Notes: a model not told the origin generated them from the letters alone. A stretch of 64,000 bases of DNA from Flavobacterium sp. (GCA_016714905.1 JADKBW010000004.1:1-64000); one strand, 5' to 3'. Shown: positions 9,599-19,836, counted from the first letter of the stretch. Made by a program: numbers and translations.

Positions 9599-11058
9599 AT
9601 GTTATTCAACTCTATAGAATTTGCGATTTTCTTACCGATAGTTTTCTTACTTTATTGGTTTGTATTTCAAAAAAGCATTAGTAAGCAGAACTTATTAATC
9701 CTTTTAGTGAGCTACGTCTTTTATGCTTGGTGGGATTGGCGGTTCCTTTTTCTGTTAGCTTTTTCAACTTTCTTAGATTATTTTTCAGGGTTGAAGATAG
9801 AACAGGCGAAAACACAAGCTCATAGTAAGTTTTGGTTGATTTTGAGTATCGGTATTAACCTAGGTTTCTTAGGCTTTTTTAAATACTACAATTTCTTCGT
9901 CACCGAGTTAACCAACGCGATTGCAAATGCAGGAATTGTGATTAATCCATGGACTTTAAAGGTGATTCTTCCAGTCGGGATTTCATTTTATACTTTTCAT
10001 GGACTTTCCTATATTATTGATGTTTACAAAAAACGGATTATTGCAGAAAAGAACTTTGTTGATTATGCCGTTTTTGTAAGCTATTTCCCGCTGCTTGTGG
10101 CTGGACCAATCGAAAGAGCAACGCACCTTTTACCACAATTTAAAAAGGCAAGAACCTTTAGCTACGAACAAGCGACCGACGGTTTACGTCAAATCTTGTG
10201 GGGATTATTTAAGAAAGTAGTCATCGCAGACAATTGCGCTACTTATGCGAATCAAATTTTTAATGCTAGTGGTGAGCACAATGGGAGTAGCTTATTCTTA
10301 GGCGCACTATTTTTACTTTTCAAATTTATGGAGACTTCTCAGGATATTCAGATATTGCTTTAGGAGCGTCTAGATTGTTCGGGATTGAATTGCTGCGTAA
10401 TTTTGCTTTCCCTTATTTTTCGAGAGATATCGCCGAATTTTGGAGAAGATGGCATATTTCGTTATCGACTTGGTTTCGGGATTATTTGTATTTTCCTTTA
10501 GGTGGTAGCCAAGGAGGAACATGGATGAAAGTGCGAAATACCTTTATTATTTTTCTCGTGAGTGGATTTTGGCATGGCGCGAATTGGACATTCATCGCCT
10601 GGGGATTTTTGAATGCACTGTATTTCATTCCGCTACTGTTATTGGATAGAAATCGAAATTATTTACATGTCATTCCTACCCATCAATTTTTTCCATCGGT
10701 TAAAGAATTCTTCCAAATCTTATTTACTTTCTTTTTGACAGTCATTGCATGGATATTTTTTAGATCCGATTCGATTACCCAAGCGTTTGCCATACTAAAA
10801 GAAATATTTTCAAAAAGTCTGCTGCAACGACCGAATTTCTTAGGTAAACAAGATATGATTTACTTTATTATTCACTGCAGTATGATTGCCATTCTCATAT
10901 TGGTCGAATGGATGCATCGCGATAAACAATTTGGCCTGCAATTCAACAAAGGAACGATGAATTCAACCGTGAAGCGATGGTCGATTTATGCCATGATTAC
11001 CGTGTTTATTTTACTGTTTGGTGGTAAACAAAACAACTTTATTTATTTTCAATTTTAA
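9599..11058 (+). CDS. MBOAT-family O-acyltransferase (AlgI/DltB-like), one frameshift
   Basis: Membrane-bound O-acyltransferase that moves acyl groups across the inner membrane to a periplasmic glycan. The N-terminal half has multiple membrane segments (SIEFAIFLPIVFLLYWF, FWLILSIGINLGFLGFF, VILPVGISFYTFHGLSYIID) and the FPLLVAGPIERA block. After one frameshift near 10320-10335 the other frame resumes at about FQIYGDFSGYSDIALG, then FWRRWHISLSTWFRDYLYFP, and the catalytic-His motif SGFWHGANW. Combined length of about 485 residues is typical for AlgI. The next gene encodes an SGNH partner, as in AlgI/AlgX-J and DltB/DltD pairs. It may deliver either acetyl or the carrier-activated group. Confidence 0.85.
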
Positions 11059-11073
11059 GCAAAGCGAGGAAAA

Positions 11074-11977
11074 ATGAAGCAGTTTTTTAGAAAGTTATTT
11101 TGGTTTTTAGGTATCATTGTGATGCTTAATGTGCTCTATCTCTTACTTCTATTAGGTCTCAGTCCTGGATTCAAGAAAATACATGAAGTTTCAAAATTTG
11201 AAAACAAAAGTTTTGACGTAATTGTTTTGGGAAATAGTATGGCGTTAGATGGTATTGATGCCGATTATTTAACAAAAAATGGACTTTCAACCTACAATCT
11301 TTCGGTCGCTGGTGATCATGTATCAACTTCATTATTCTTGCTAGAGGATTATATCAAAAAAAATAGAAAACCTAAAATGGTTGTTGTTGGATTGTCCTCT
11401 GCTATCGGGAAATCCTATTTAAATCCAGTTCCATTTACCAATCCAGAAGTGGAGTTTTTCTACCATCCGAATTTTATTTCAAATTTGACCAATCCGCCGA
11501 TGTTGAATTTTCAATGGCTAGCGGTAGATCTTCTGAAAATTGTCCTGTCTAAAGATCATCGAGAGGCAATCATGGTCCTAGGTCAATGGAAAACCAAGAA
11601 GGTAATTCCTGATGGTAGTGTGTTTAAAAATATTAATTCAAAATCAATAGACTACCGAGATCCTTACCTTCTTAAAATAATTGCGCTTTGCCAAAACAAG
11701 GGATAAAGTCCATTATTATTGAACTTCCAGGATCAAACGGCAATCAAAATGATTTGCCTTTAAAGTACTATAGTAAAGCTGAAAAACGGGTCCAATCAAA
11801 AGTATACAATCTCAACAACAATGCAGAGTGGCGTCAAAAATTCTCAACCCTGCGACCGACTGGTTGGCACAAGACCATCTTAACCAAAACGGTGGGACGA
11901 AAATTACGACCTATCTATTAGACCAAGTACTTGCGAAAGAACTCAATAATCCACTTCCAAATCAAGATAAACCATGA
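11074..11977 (+). CDS. DltD/SGNH-like periplasmic acyltransferase partner, two frameshifts
   Basis: A single N-terminal membrane anchor (LFWFLGIIVMLNVLYLLLLL) is followed by an SGNH-type N-terminal block (DVIVLGNSMALDGID, Ser in G-N-S) and, after joining frames, the C-terminal block DWLAQDHLNQNGG with its Asp-x-x-His arrangement. Breaks lie near 11695 and 11850; the last frame runs to TGA at 11975-11977, overlapping the next gene start (ATGA). Length of about 300 residues fits SGNH partners of MBOAT proteins, which in the DltD and AlgJ/AlgX families complete or assist transfer of the acyl group to the polymer. The location 15 bases after the MBOAT gene supports a functional pair. Confidence 0.75.
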
Positions 11978-13102
11978 TACAAATAGGATTTACAGGCGAT
12001 TTTTGTCCATGGATGCGCATCGAAGAAAACTTCAAAAACGATAGTTGGAAACCGTTGTTTGAATCAGTGCTGCCTTTTTTTAAAGAAAATGATTTGAACA
12101 TATTGGATCTAGAATGCCCGCTGACCACATCAACGTCAAGAATTAGCAAAACGGGACCGCATATCAAAGCGCATCCTGATACAGCAGAAATACTTAATTA
12201 TCTTAATTGCGCTGTTGTTGCCACAGCTAACAACCATTTCAAGGATTACGATTGGGAAGGCATGAAGGAAACGTATGATTCGTTGAAAAAGCACGACATC
12301 AAATGGTTCGGTAGCGGAGAAAATCTTAATGAAGCATCCAAGACATTCTATTGGGAAAAAGAAGACACTAAGTTTGCCTTTATCAATATTGCTGAAAACG
12401 AATGGACTACAACTTTTGGCGCTGAACCAGGTTGTCATCCGATTGATTTAGCTAGTGTTTTTAATCAAATCCAAGAAGCTAAAAAAACTGCCGATTTTAT
12501 TGTGGTCATTGTTCACGGTGGACATGAGCATTATGATTTGCCAAGTCCAAGAATGAAAAAGTGGTATCGCTTTTTTGTCGATGCGGGCGCTAGCGCTGTC
12601 ATTGCGCATCACACGCACATTATTTCGGGGTTTGAAGTCTATAATGAAGCCCAATTTTTTATAGCCTTGGTAATTTCTGCTTTGATTGGGAAGGAATGCG
12701 AAATCTTCCATGGAATAAAGGCATGATCGTTCGACTCCATTTTGAAAAAGGAAAACCAATCACTTTTGAAAAGAATTTGTAAGTCACAATACCGATGAAG
12801 TGGGAATACGCTTATTAACTTCTGAGGAAAAGAAAATGATTGAGAATCATCAAGAACAACTCAATAGCGTTATTGCCGATGATGCAAAATTGCAAAGTGC
12901 TTTTGACGAATATGTTCAAAAATGGAAACCAGTAATGAACACGTGGATTCAACCTTACAAAGGAAAATATTTACCAAGTTTGTATAAGAAAGGACTCCTG
13001 CCTTCTATTATTACCAAAAACAAAAAGTTGTTATTCACCAATTTGATTCGATGTGAAGCGCATCGCGACATTTTGATTAACTCTATAAACCCCAACAAAT
13101 AG
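11974..13102 (+). CDS. CapA-family poly-gamma-glutamate/capsule metallophosphatase-like protein, two frameshifts
   Basis: PGA_cap/CapA fold related to calcineurin-type phosphoesterases. Metal-site motifs are visible: FTGDFCPW at the start, ATANNHFKDYDWEG near residue 77, VIVHGGHEHYDLP and VIAHHTHIISGFEVY. A shift near 12656 moves the frame into FYSLGNFCFDWEGMRNLPWN, and another near 12780 leads to the C-terminal part TDEVGIRLLTSEEKKMIENH. Combined length of about 375 residues is normal. CapA proteins occur in capsule loci; their biochemical role here is not known. It ends two bases before asnB, so it belongs to the same transcript. Confidence 0.75.
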
Positions 13103-13104
13103 TT

Positions 13105-14997
13105 ATGTGCGGATTTACAGGCTATTATAATTTTAATTCGAAAAAAGAAACCAGTAATAAGGCCATTCGTGAAATGCTTGCCATTCAGAAGCATCGTGGA
13201 CCAGACGATTCTGGAATTGTAGGGATCGATACCAAAGGTAAATCTTTCGAGGCCATTTCCATTTCCGAAGACAAGAACTTTACCAGTGGTTGCGATCTTA
13301 TTTTCGGATTCAATAGGTTGAGTATTTTAGATCTTTCGCCCATGGGACACCAACCGATGGTGAGTCCAGATGAGCAAGTCGTTTTGATGATGAACGGCGA
13401 AGTGTATAACGCCTTCGATTATAAAGCCGATCTAGAAAGTAAAGGACATCATTTCAAAAGCACTTCTGATACCGAAATTGTTTTGCATTTGTATCTAGAA
13501 TACGGCATGGAGCAAATGATTTTGATGCTCAACGGAATGTTTGCTTTAGCGATATATGATTTTCGTTTGGATACTTTATTCTTAGCACGCGATCGATTTG
13601 GAATTAAGCCATTGTACCTTTTGAAAGAAGCGGGAAGATTGGCTTTTGCTTCGGAAATGAAGAGTTTTAAAGCGCTTCCTGATTTCAAGTTTGAAGCCGA
13701 TTACGAAAAAATGGATGAATTTTTACTGTTCCGTAATGTCATCAATAATACGTTATTTAAAAATATTACGAATTGTATTCCAGGAACTTATCTTTCCGTC
13801 AAGGATGATAAAATCCAGTCACACACCTATTACGATATTAACAGCGAAGGAAATCAACAGATTACCCATGCTGAAAGCAAGGCATCATTAGAAAAGGCTT
13901 TACAAAAAAGTGTACAGGCTCAAATGATTAGCGATGTAAAATTAGGCTGTCAGTTATCTGGCGGTGTCGATTCTTCTCTGGTAAGCTATTATGCTGCAAA
14001 GGCACTGAATCAAGGGAATCTAGAAACCATCTCGATTGTATTTAAAGACCCAAAATTTTCTGAAGAAAAGTACATTGACATGGTTGCCGAACAACTGTCA
14101 TTGCACGCTCATAAATTTGAAATGGAAGCCAATTACTATTTTGACGTACTCGAAAAAGCGATTTGGCATTTCGAGCAGCCGATGAATCATCCTAATACGA
14201 TTGGTATTTATTTGTTGAGTCAAGAAGCAAAGAAGCATGTTACCGTTTTATTAAGTGGCGAAGGTGCGGACGAGTCATTAGCAGGTTATAGTCGATTTGT
14301 ACGTGCGACCCAATTTCCCTTTTTTAGAAAAACATTTCTTAGTGCCTTAAAGAAAAACTTAAATAACATTTCGGAATTTCTAAGTTACTACCTCGATAGT
14401 AACAAACGCATGATTATGGAATCTGCTTTTGGTAGTTTGGAAACCGCGCATGCCCTTAAGTCGAATTTTAGTTTGCACAATGCCATCGAAGATAGAGTTG
14501 CAGCGCTGAATAGAATGAAAGGCGACACGATTTTGAAACAAAGAAAGTTCGAACTATTGACTTACTTACCTGATCTTTTGATGCGTCAAGATAAAATGTC
14601 GATGGCGCATTCTATCGAAAACCGCGTTCCGTTTTTGGATAATGAAATGGTCAGTACTTCGTTGAATATATCCGGTGCCGATTTGGTCGGAAAACATAAG
14701 GGAAAGGATGAGGCCAAAGTGGTCTTGAAAGACATTTGTGCCGAAAAATTCGGAGAAAAATTTGCCTATCGCGATAAAATGGGATTTGGAATTCCGCTGC
14801 GTGCGTTTATGTCTTCAGCCACTTTTCAAGAGAAATGGAAAACACAAGTAGCACCAGGAATTCAGAAGCGTGGACTTTTTAAGACGGAAGCGTTAAACCA
14901 ATGGGTTGCTGCTATTTCGAAAGCCACACCAGAGCAATTAGATGCGATTTGGCTTATGCTTGGATTCGAATTGTGGGCACAACAATACTTAGATTAA
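13105..14997 (+). CDS. asnB: Asparagine synthetase-like glutamine amidotransferase
   Basis: Intact 630-residue AsnB-family protein. Cys2 is the glutaminase nucleophile (MCGFTGYY), followed by class II amidotransferase motifs HRGPDDSG, FGFNRLSILD, MMNGEVYNAFDYK and DRFGIKPLY. The synthetase domain carries the ATP pyrophosphatase loop SGGVDSS at residues 285-291. AsnB homologues inside O-antigen loci, for example WbpS of Pseudomonas aeruginosa, amidate uronic acids. With a WbpB/D/I diamino-uronate block upstream, amidation of that carboxyl group is a reasonable guess. An amino-acid-decorating role linked to the Dlt-like module is an alternative. It is followed after one base by an ATP-grasp gene. 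Confidence 0.85.
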   Translation: MCGFTGYYNFNSKKETSNKAIREMLAIQKHRGPDDSGIVGIDTKGKSFEAISISEDKNFTSGCDLIFGFNRLSILDLSPMGHQPMVSPDEQVVLMMNGEVYNAFDYKADLESKGHHFKSTSDTEIVLHLYLEYGMEQMILMLNGMFALAIYDFRLDTLFLARDRFGIKPLYLLKEAGRLAFASEMKSFKALPDFKFEADYEKMDEFLLFRNVINNTLFKNITNCIPGTYLSVKDDKIQSHTYYDINSEGNQQITHAESKASLEKALQKSVQAQMISDVKLGCQLSGGVDSSLVSYYAAKALNQGNLETISIVFKDPKFSEEKYIDMVAEQLSLHAHKFEMEANYYFDVLEKAIWHFEQPMNHPNTIGIYLLSQEAKKHVTVLLSGEGADESLAGYSRFVRATQFPFFRKTFLSALKKNLNNISEFLSYYLDSNKRMIMESAFGSLETAHALKSNFSLHNAIEDRVAALNRMKGDTILKQRKFELLTYLPDLLMRQDKMSMAHSIENRVPFLDNEMVSTSLNISGADLVGKHKGKDEAKVVLKDICAEKFGEKFAYRDKMGFGIPLRAFMSSATFQEKWKTQVAPGIQKRGLFKTEALNQWVAAISKATPEQLDAIWLMLGFELWAQQYLD

Positions 14998-14998
14998 T

Positions 14999-16012
14999 AT
15001 GATAGCAATTCACGATAATAATAGTCCAGTTTTGTTTCATTTTAGATGGATTGACTATTGTCAAAAGAACAATATCCCATTTAAATTAGTCAATTGCTAT
15101 GCTACGGATATTGTACATCAACTCAAAGACTGTACAGCGCTGATGTGGCATTATCATCAAGCGGAACCGTCAGATATTGTGATGGCAAAATCCTTACTCT
15201 TTTCGATGGAGCAAAGCGGGATGAAGGTGTTTCCTGATTTTAATACCGCCTGGCATTTTGACGATAAAGTGGGACAAAAATACTTATTGGAAGCTTTAGA
15301 AATTGATATTGTCAAGACGTGGGTTTTCTATAGTGAGAAAGTTGCTTTGGAATGGATTGCGCACACCACTTTTCCGAAAGTTTTTAAACTCAGAGGTGGC
15401 GCAGGTTCTCAAAATGTACAGCTCATTCACTCTGCAGCACAAGCCAAGAAATTAGTTGATAAAGCATTTGGAAAAGGTTTTCCTGCCTACGATGGTTGGG
15501 AGAGTATCCAAGAAAGATATAGAAGATGGCGACTCGGAAAAACAGATGCATTTGATGTCGTAAAGGGATTCGTTCGGTTGGTGAAACCACCGCGTTACGC
15601 CAGCGTGATCGGAAATGAAATGAACTACTTATATTTTCAAGAATTTATTGCCAACAACGATTCTGATATACGCATCGTCATCATTGATGGGAAAGCTTTT
15701 GGAATCAAGAGAATGAATCGCAAGGACGATTTCCGAGCATCTGGCAGCGGGTTTATCATTTATGATAAGGATGCCATCGACGAACGTTTTGTAAAGGTTT
15801 CTTTTGAATATCAAAAAAAACTAAAGGCACAATGTATCGCTTACGATTATGTGTTGGACGAAAACAATCAGCCGTTGCTCATCGAAATAAGCTACGGATT
15901 TGCCAATGCGGGTTATGATGATTGTCCAGGTTACTGGGATGAACAGTTGGTGTGGCATGAAGGAAAGTTTAATCCATACGGATGGATGGTTGACTTAATT
16001 TTAAAAAACTAA
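14999..16012 (+). CDS. ATP-grasp-fold ligase, RimK-like, unknown substrate
   Basis: 337 residues, intact. N-terminal segment MIAIHDNNSPVLFHFRWID, then ATP-grasp features: VFKLRGGAGSQNVQLI (phosphate-binding region), LYFQEFIANNDSDIRIVIID and GKAFGIKRM, and a C-terminal metal site in LLIEISYGFANAGYDD. ATP-grasp enzymes activate a carboxylate as acyl-phosphate and join it to an amine or thiol. In this locus it could attach an amino acid or amidate a glycan component. It lies one base after asnB and one base before the SDR gene, so the three are one transcript. The specific family was not recognised. Confidence 0.65.
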   Translation: MIAIHDNNSPVLFHFRWIDYCQKNNIPFKLVNCYATDIVHQLKDCTALMWHYHQAEPSDIVMAKSLLFSMEQSGMKVFPDFNTAWHFDDKVGQKYLLEALEIDIVKTWVFYSEKVALEWIAHTTFPKVFKLRGGAGSQNVQLIHSAAQAKKLVDKAFGKGFPAYDGWESIQERYRRWRLGKTDAFDVVKGFVRLVKPPRYASVIGNEMNYLYFQEFIANNDSDIRIVIIDGKAFGIKRMNRKDDFRASGSGFIIYDKDAIDERFVKVSFEYQKKLKAQCIAYDYVLDENNQPLLIEISYGFANAGYDDCPGYWDEQLVWHEGKFNPYGWMVDLILKN

Positions 16013-16013
16013 G

Positions 16014-16907
16014 ATGAAGATATTAATCATAGGTTCTAGAGGGTTTATCGGATTTCATGCAATGGAATACTTTAAGAAACAGAACTTCGCTGTTTTGGGT
16101 TGCGATGTTGTCACGGATTATGTCAGTAAAGACTATTTTCAAATTGACGCGACTAATTCTGATTTTCATTCGTTATTTGAAAAACATCAATTCGATGCCT
16201 GTATCAATTGTTCAGGAGCAGCGAGTGTTGCGTTGTCTATAGAATTTCCCTTAAAGGACTTTAATTTAAATACGCTAAACGTTTTTAAGATTTTAGAAGC
16301 GATTAGAACCTATCAGCCTTCGTGTAAATTCATCAATTTATCGAGCGCCGCAGTTTACGGAAATCCGACACAATTGCCAATCAATGAGAATATTGCATTA
16401 AAACCACTCTCGCCCTATGGAATCCACAAATTGCAAGCAGAGCAAATCGTCAAAGAGTTTTACGACTTTTATCAAATACAAACTTGCTCACTGCGTATTT
16501 TTTCTGCGTATGGAAATGGCTTGAGAAAACAACTTTTCTGGGATATGTATCAAAAGTTTTTGAATGCTGATTCAATAGCACTATACGGAACAGGTAAGGA
16601 GAGCAGAGACTTCATTCATGTTGATGATATCGTGCGTGCTTTCCACTTGGTTCTTGATAACGGAAAATTTAATGGTGAGGCGACTAATATTGCCAATGGC
16701 GAAGAGTTTACTATTGAATACGTTTCAGAAATATTTAGACGCAATTTTGAAGGGCAAAAAACAATTACGTTCAACAATCAAGTGAAACAAGGAGATCCAC
16801 TCAATTGGAGAGCCGATATCTCGTTATTGAAGTCTTTGGGATATCAGCAAACCGTGTCGCTTGAAGCAGGAATACAAAGCTATATTCATTGGGTAAATTC
16901 GCTCTAA
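16014..16907 (+). CDS. NAD(P)-dependent sugar epimerase/reductase (extended SDR)
   Basis: 297 residues. NAD(P)-binding GSRGFIG at residues 7-13; catalytic block INLSSAAVYG with Ser; YGIHK is the Tyr-x-x-x-Lys pair; HVDDIVRAF and the C-terminal substrate domain complete an extended SDR. Such proteins epimerise, dehydrate or reduce nucleotide sugars in the cytoplasm. Since gmd lies 3 kb downstream and fcl between them is deleted internally, this SDR is a candidate for using GDP-4-keto-6-deoxymannose, but dTDP- or UDP-sugar activity is equally possible. It has no visible damage. The next gene starts six bases downstream. Confidence 0.75.
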   Translation: MKILIIGSRGFIGFHAMEYFKKQNFAVLGCDVVTDYVSKDYFQIDATNSDFHSLFEKHQFDACINCSGAASVALSIEFPLKDFNLNTLNVFKILEAIRTYQPSCKFINLSSAAVYGNPTQLPINENIALKPLSPYGIHKLQAEQIVKEFYDFYQIQTCSLRIFSAYGNGLRKQLFWDMYQKFLNADSIALYGTGKESRDFIHVDDIVRAFHLVLDNGKFNGEATNIANGEEFTIEYVSEIFRRNFEGQKTITFNNQVKQGDPLNWRADISLLKSLGYQQTVSLEAGIQSYIHWVNSL

Positions 16908-16913
16908 AATAAT

Positions 16914-18005
16914 ATGGAGACTGTGAAAAAGAAAGATATTTGTTTTGTGATACATTCCCTTCAAGCTGGAGGCATGGAGCGCGTGATGTCTGAACTTCTT
17001 AATTATTTCGCAGCTAGCAATCGATACCATGTTCATTTAGTATTGTATGGAATTAAGCGTGATGTTTTTTATGACATCTCGAAAGACATTATTATTTATC
17101 GTCCGTCATGTGAGTTTGACAATTCAAAACGATTGCTCTCGACAATTAAAACAAACTTTTTCTTAAGAAAAACAATACAGAAAATAAATCCAGTTGCAGC
17201 GCTTTCTTTTGGCGAACGATGGAATAGCATGGTTTTATTAGCGCTTCTCGGGACGAAGGTTCCGCTCTACGTTTCCGATCGTGCGCAGCCAAATAAAAGT
17301 TTAGGGAAATTGCATGATGCTTTGCGCAAATGGTTGTATCCAAATGCGAAAGGCGTGATAGTGCAAACGGAAAAAGCCTTAGCTATATACAAAGGAATGT
17401 ATGCTCAAACAAACTTTAAAGTAATTGGAAATCCCATTCGGCAGATTCCTGCTCAAGATATTCCTCGAGAAAATTGCATCTTGATGGTGGGACGTTATAT
17501 CAAATCGAAGCAGCAAGATGTCTTAATTGAGATTTTTTCAAAGTTGAATGCCCCTGATTGGAAGCTGGTGTTAGTCGGTTATGATCACTTAAAGCAAAGT
17601 AATCAAGAAGAATGGGAGGCATTAGCCAAGAAGTTGCATGTAGCTGATCGTGTTGTTTTTGCAGGAAAACAAGCAGACGTTGAGCGGTATTACTTATCGA
17701 GTAAAATTTTTGCTTTTTCCTCTGCTTCAGAAGGATTTCCAAATGTTGTTGGAGAAGCCATGTCAGCGGCGTTGCCTGTTGTTTCATTTGATTGTATTGC
17801 AGGTCCAAGCGACTTAATTATTAATGAAACCAATGGATTCTTGATACCACTTGGCGATCAAAAGCTGTTCGTTGAAAAATTACAGGTCCTAATTGATGAT
17901 TCTGGACTCAGAGAAGAGATGGCAATGAAATCAAAACAGCTTATTCAAAAGTTTGAATTAAACTATATTTGCAACGAATTTGAAAATTTTTTAGTTTCAA
18001 ATTAG
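16914..18005 (+). CDS. Glycosyltransferase family 4 (GT-B)
   Basis: 363 residues, intact. The N-terminal domain begins ICFVIHSLQAGGMERVMSEL with the glycine-rich loop typical of retaining GT4 enzymes. The C-terminal domain has ILMVGRYIKSKQQDVLIEIF and the donor-binding block FSSASEGFPNVVGEAMSAAL, including the E-x7-E arrangement, followed by GLPVVSFDCIAGPSDLI-like sequence. No signal peptide or membrane segment is seen, so it works at the cytoplasmic face on lipid-linked intermediates. Donor and acceptor are unknown. Confidence 0.85.
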   Translation: METVKKKDICFVIHSLQAGGMERVMSELLNYFAASNRYHVHLVLYGIKRDVFYDISKDIIIYRPSCEFDNSKRLLSTIKTNFFLRKTIQKINPVAALSFGERWNSMVLLALLGTKVPLYVSDRAQPNKSLGKLHDALRKWLYPNAKGVIVQTEKALAIYKGMYAQTNFKVIGNPIRQIPAQDIPRENCILMVGRYIKSKQQDVLIEIFSKLNAPDWKLVLVGYDHLKQSNQEEWEALAKKLHVADRVVFAGKQADVERYYLSSKIFAFSSASEGFPNVVGEAMSAALPVVSFDCIAGPSDLIINETNGFLIPLGDQKLFVEKLQVLIDDSGLREEMAMKSKQLIQKFELNYICNEFENFLVSN

Positions 18006-18018
18006 GTAGGTTATAATT

Positions 18019-19155
18019 ATGGAAGAGAGTAGATTTAGACTAGGAATTATTTTCAATTTCAATCCCAAGTGGACGGGCGGTTTGATTTATATTTTGAACT
18101 GTATTAAAATCTTGGATTTTTTAGAAGACAAAGACAAACCCACCGTAGTGATTATTTATCCTGATTATTTGAAGAAATATCTTGACGAAATTTCCTATCC
18201 CTATTTAGAAACTACTGCGCATCAATTTCCTTCAATTTACAAAGGATATCTACAATCTTTTTTGAAAAACAAAAACGTTTTTGTGCAGGATTTGGTCGTC
18301 GATCAAAAATTGGACGCGGTGTTTCCAATGCATGATTATCCGGTTAAAAGTAAACTAGACGCTAAATTGGTCTCTTGGTATGCCGATTTACAACATATGT
18401 ATTATCCGCAGTTTTTTAGCAAGAAAAAACGCTTGGAAAGAAATGCTCGTATCAAGATGATTTTAAGGAATTCTAGTGACTTGGTCGTTTCAAGTCAAGC
18501 GGTTAAAGACGATTTCTTGCAGTTTTTCAAAGTGCCGAAAAGTTTGAAAATTCATATTTATCACTTTGTTTCAATTGTAGATCATTTGCCAGCAATAACT
18601 AGAGAAGAGATTCTTAAAAAATATAATCTTCCCGATAAGTATTTTATGATTAGTAATCAATTTCATAAACATAAAAATCATAAAGTAGTATTTAAGGCCT
18701 TAGCGCATTTAAAAAATAGTGAACATATGCCCCATTTGGCCATAACAGGAAGATTTCCAGAGGAACCAAATTCGGAATATTTGAAGGAGTTGCACCAAAT
18801 CATTGATGAAAATAGTTTGAAAGATTCAATCTCATTTCTAGGTTTAATTCCACGTGGAGATCAATTGCTGCTCATGAAATATGCAACAGCAATCATCCAA
18901 CCAAGCCTATTTGAAGGATGGAGCACCGTAATAGAAGACGCAAAATCACTACAAGTCCCAGTAATTGCCAGTGACTTAAAGGTTAATATCGAACAATTAG
19001 CTGAAAAAGGAACGTACTTCGAATCACACGATGCTGATGCGTTGGCAAGAATTTTAGAAAAATATCCATCACGAACTTTTGGAATGGATATTTATGAATC
19101 TTATGACAGTAGAATGAAAAAAGCGGCTTACGAATTATTATCTGTTTTCAAATAA
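18019..19155 (+). CDS. Glycosyltransferase (GT4-like)
   Basis: 378 residues. Starts MEESRFRLGIIFNFNPKWTG with a GT-B first strand and a Gly-Gly loop (WTGGLIYIL). The C-terminal half has YFMISNQFHKHKNHKVVFKA, ITGRFPEEPN, ISFLGLIPRGDQLLLMKYA and QPSLFEGWSTVIEDAKSL, matching the GT4 donor site with the E-G-W-S-T-V-I-E block. The gene follows another GT4 after 13 bases and precedes the deleted fcl, so it may transfer a deoxyhexose, which is inference from position only. Confidence 0.8.
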   Translation: MEESRFRLGIIFNFNPKWTGGLIYILNCIKILDFLEDKDKPTVVIIYPDYLKKYLDEISYPYLETTAHQFPSIYKGYLQSFLKNKNVFVQDLVVDQKLDAVFPMHDYPVKSKLDAKLVSWYADLQHMYYPQFFSKKKRLERNARIKMILRNSSDLVVSSQAVKDDFLQFFKVPKSLKIHIYHFVSIVDHLPAITREEILKKYNLPDKYFMISNQFHKHKNHKVVFKALAHLKNSEHMPHLAITGRFPEEPNSEYLKELHQIIDENSLKDSISFLGLIPRGDQLLLMKYATAIIQPSLFEGWSTVIEDAKSLQVPVIASDLKVNIEQLAEKGTYFESHDADALARILEKYPSRTFGMDIYESYDSRMKKAAYELLSVFK

Positions 19156-19164
19156 TTAATACCC

Positions 19165-19811
19165 ATGAATAAAACATCAAAAATATACGTTGCAGGACAC
19201 ACCGGAATGGTGGGCGGAGCGATTTGGAGCGCTTTGAAAGCTGCGGGATATGAAAATCTCGTTGGAAAAAGCAGCAAAGAATTAGACCTACGAAATCAAA
19301 ATGCAGTGCTGGAGTTTTTTGCCAATGAAAAACCTGAAATCGTTATTGATGCTGCAGCCAGAGTGGGAGGAATATTAGCAAACAACGATTATCCGTTTAC
19401 TTTCTTGATGGAGAACATGCAAATCCAAAACAATCTGATTGACACGGCACTAAAACAAGATGTCGAGAAATTCATTTTCTTAGGAAGCTCTTGCATTTAC
19501 CCTAAACTAGCGCCACAACCACTAAAGGAAGAATGCTTGCTGACTTCCTCCTTGGAGCCAACAAACGAATGGTATGCCATTGCAAAAAGACAATCAAATC
19601 GTTGGCTGAGTTAATACAGAAAACAGTGGGGCACCAAGGCGAAATCATTTGGGATAGTACTAAACCAGACGGCACGCCAAAAAAATTAATGGATGTTACT
19701 AAAATGAAAAATCAAGGTTGGAGTGCGAAAATTGCATTAGAAGATGGGATTCAATCGACATACCAATGGTTTTTAGAACATGCAAACAATTACAAAGAAG
19801 TAAAAATTTAA
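19165..19811 (+). pseudogene. fcl: GDP-L-fucose synthase with internal deletion
   Basis: The N-terminal 141 residues are normal: AGHTGMVGGAIW (NADP-binding), SSCIYPKLAPQPLKEE with the catalytic Ser, and YAIAK with Tyr137 and Lys141. Immediately afterwards (about 19587) the DNA jumps to the C-terminal part in another frame: KTIKSLAELIQKTVG, WDSTKPDGTPKKLMDVTKMK, ALEDGIQSTYQWFLEH, stop at 19811. Joined length is about 215 residues where the family has about 310, so roughly 95 codons carrying the substrate-binding region are missing. Unlike the other breaks this is loss of a whole block. GDP-4-keto-6-deoxymannose made by Gmd could then not be converted to GDP-L-fucose by this copy. Confidence 0.85.
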
Positions 19812-19836
19812 TTAGAAATATATTAAACTAGAAGCA

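Noticed and set aside
12136..12438. Minus-strand open frames inside capA and similar long shadows elsewhere (for example 27395-27637, 32941-33273)
   Set aside because: They oppose well-supported genes, show no family motifs and have low-complexity, shadow-like composition.
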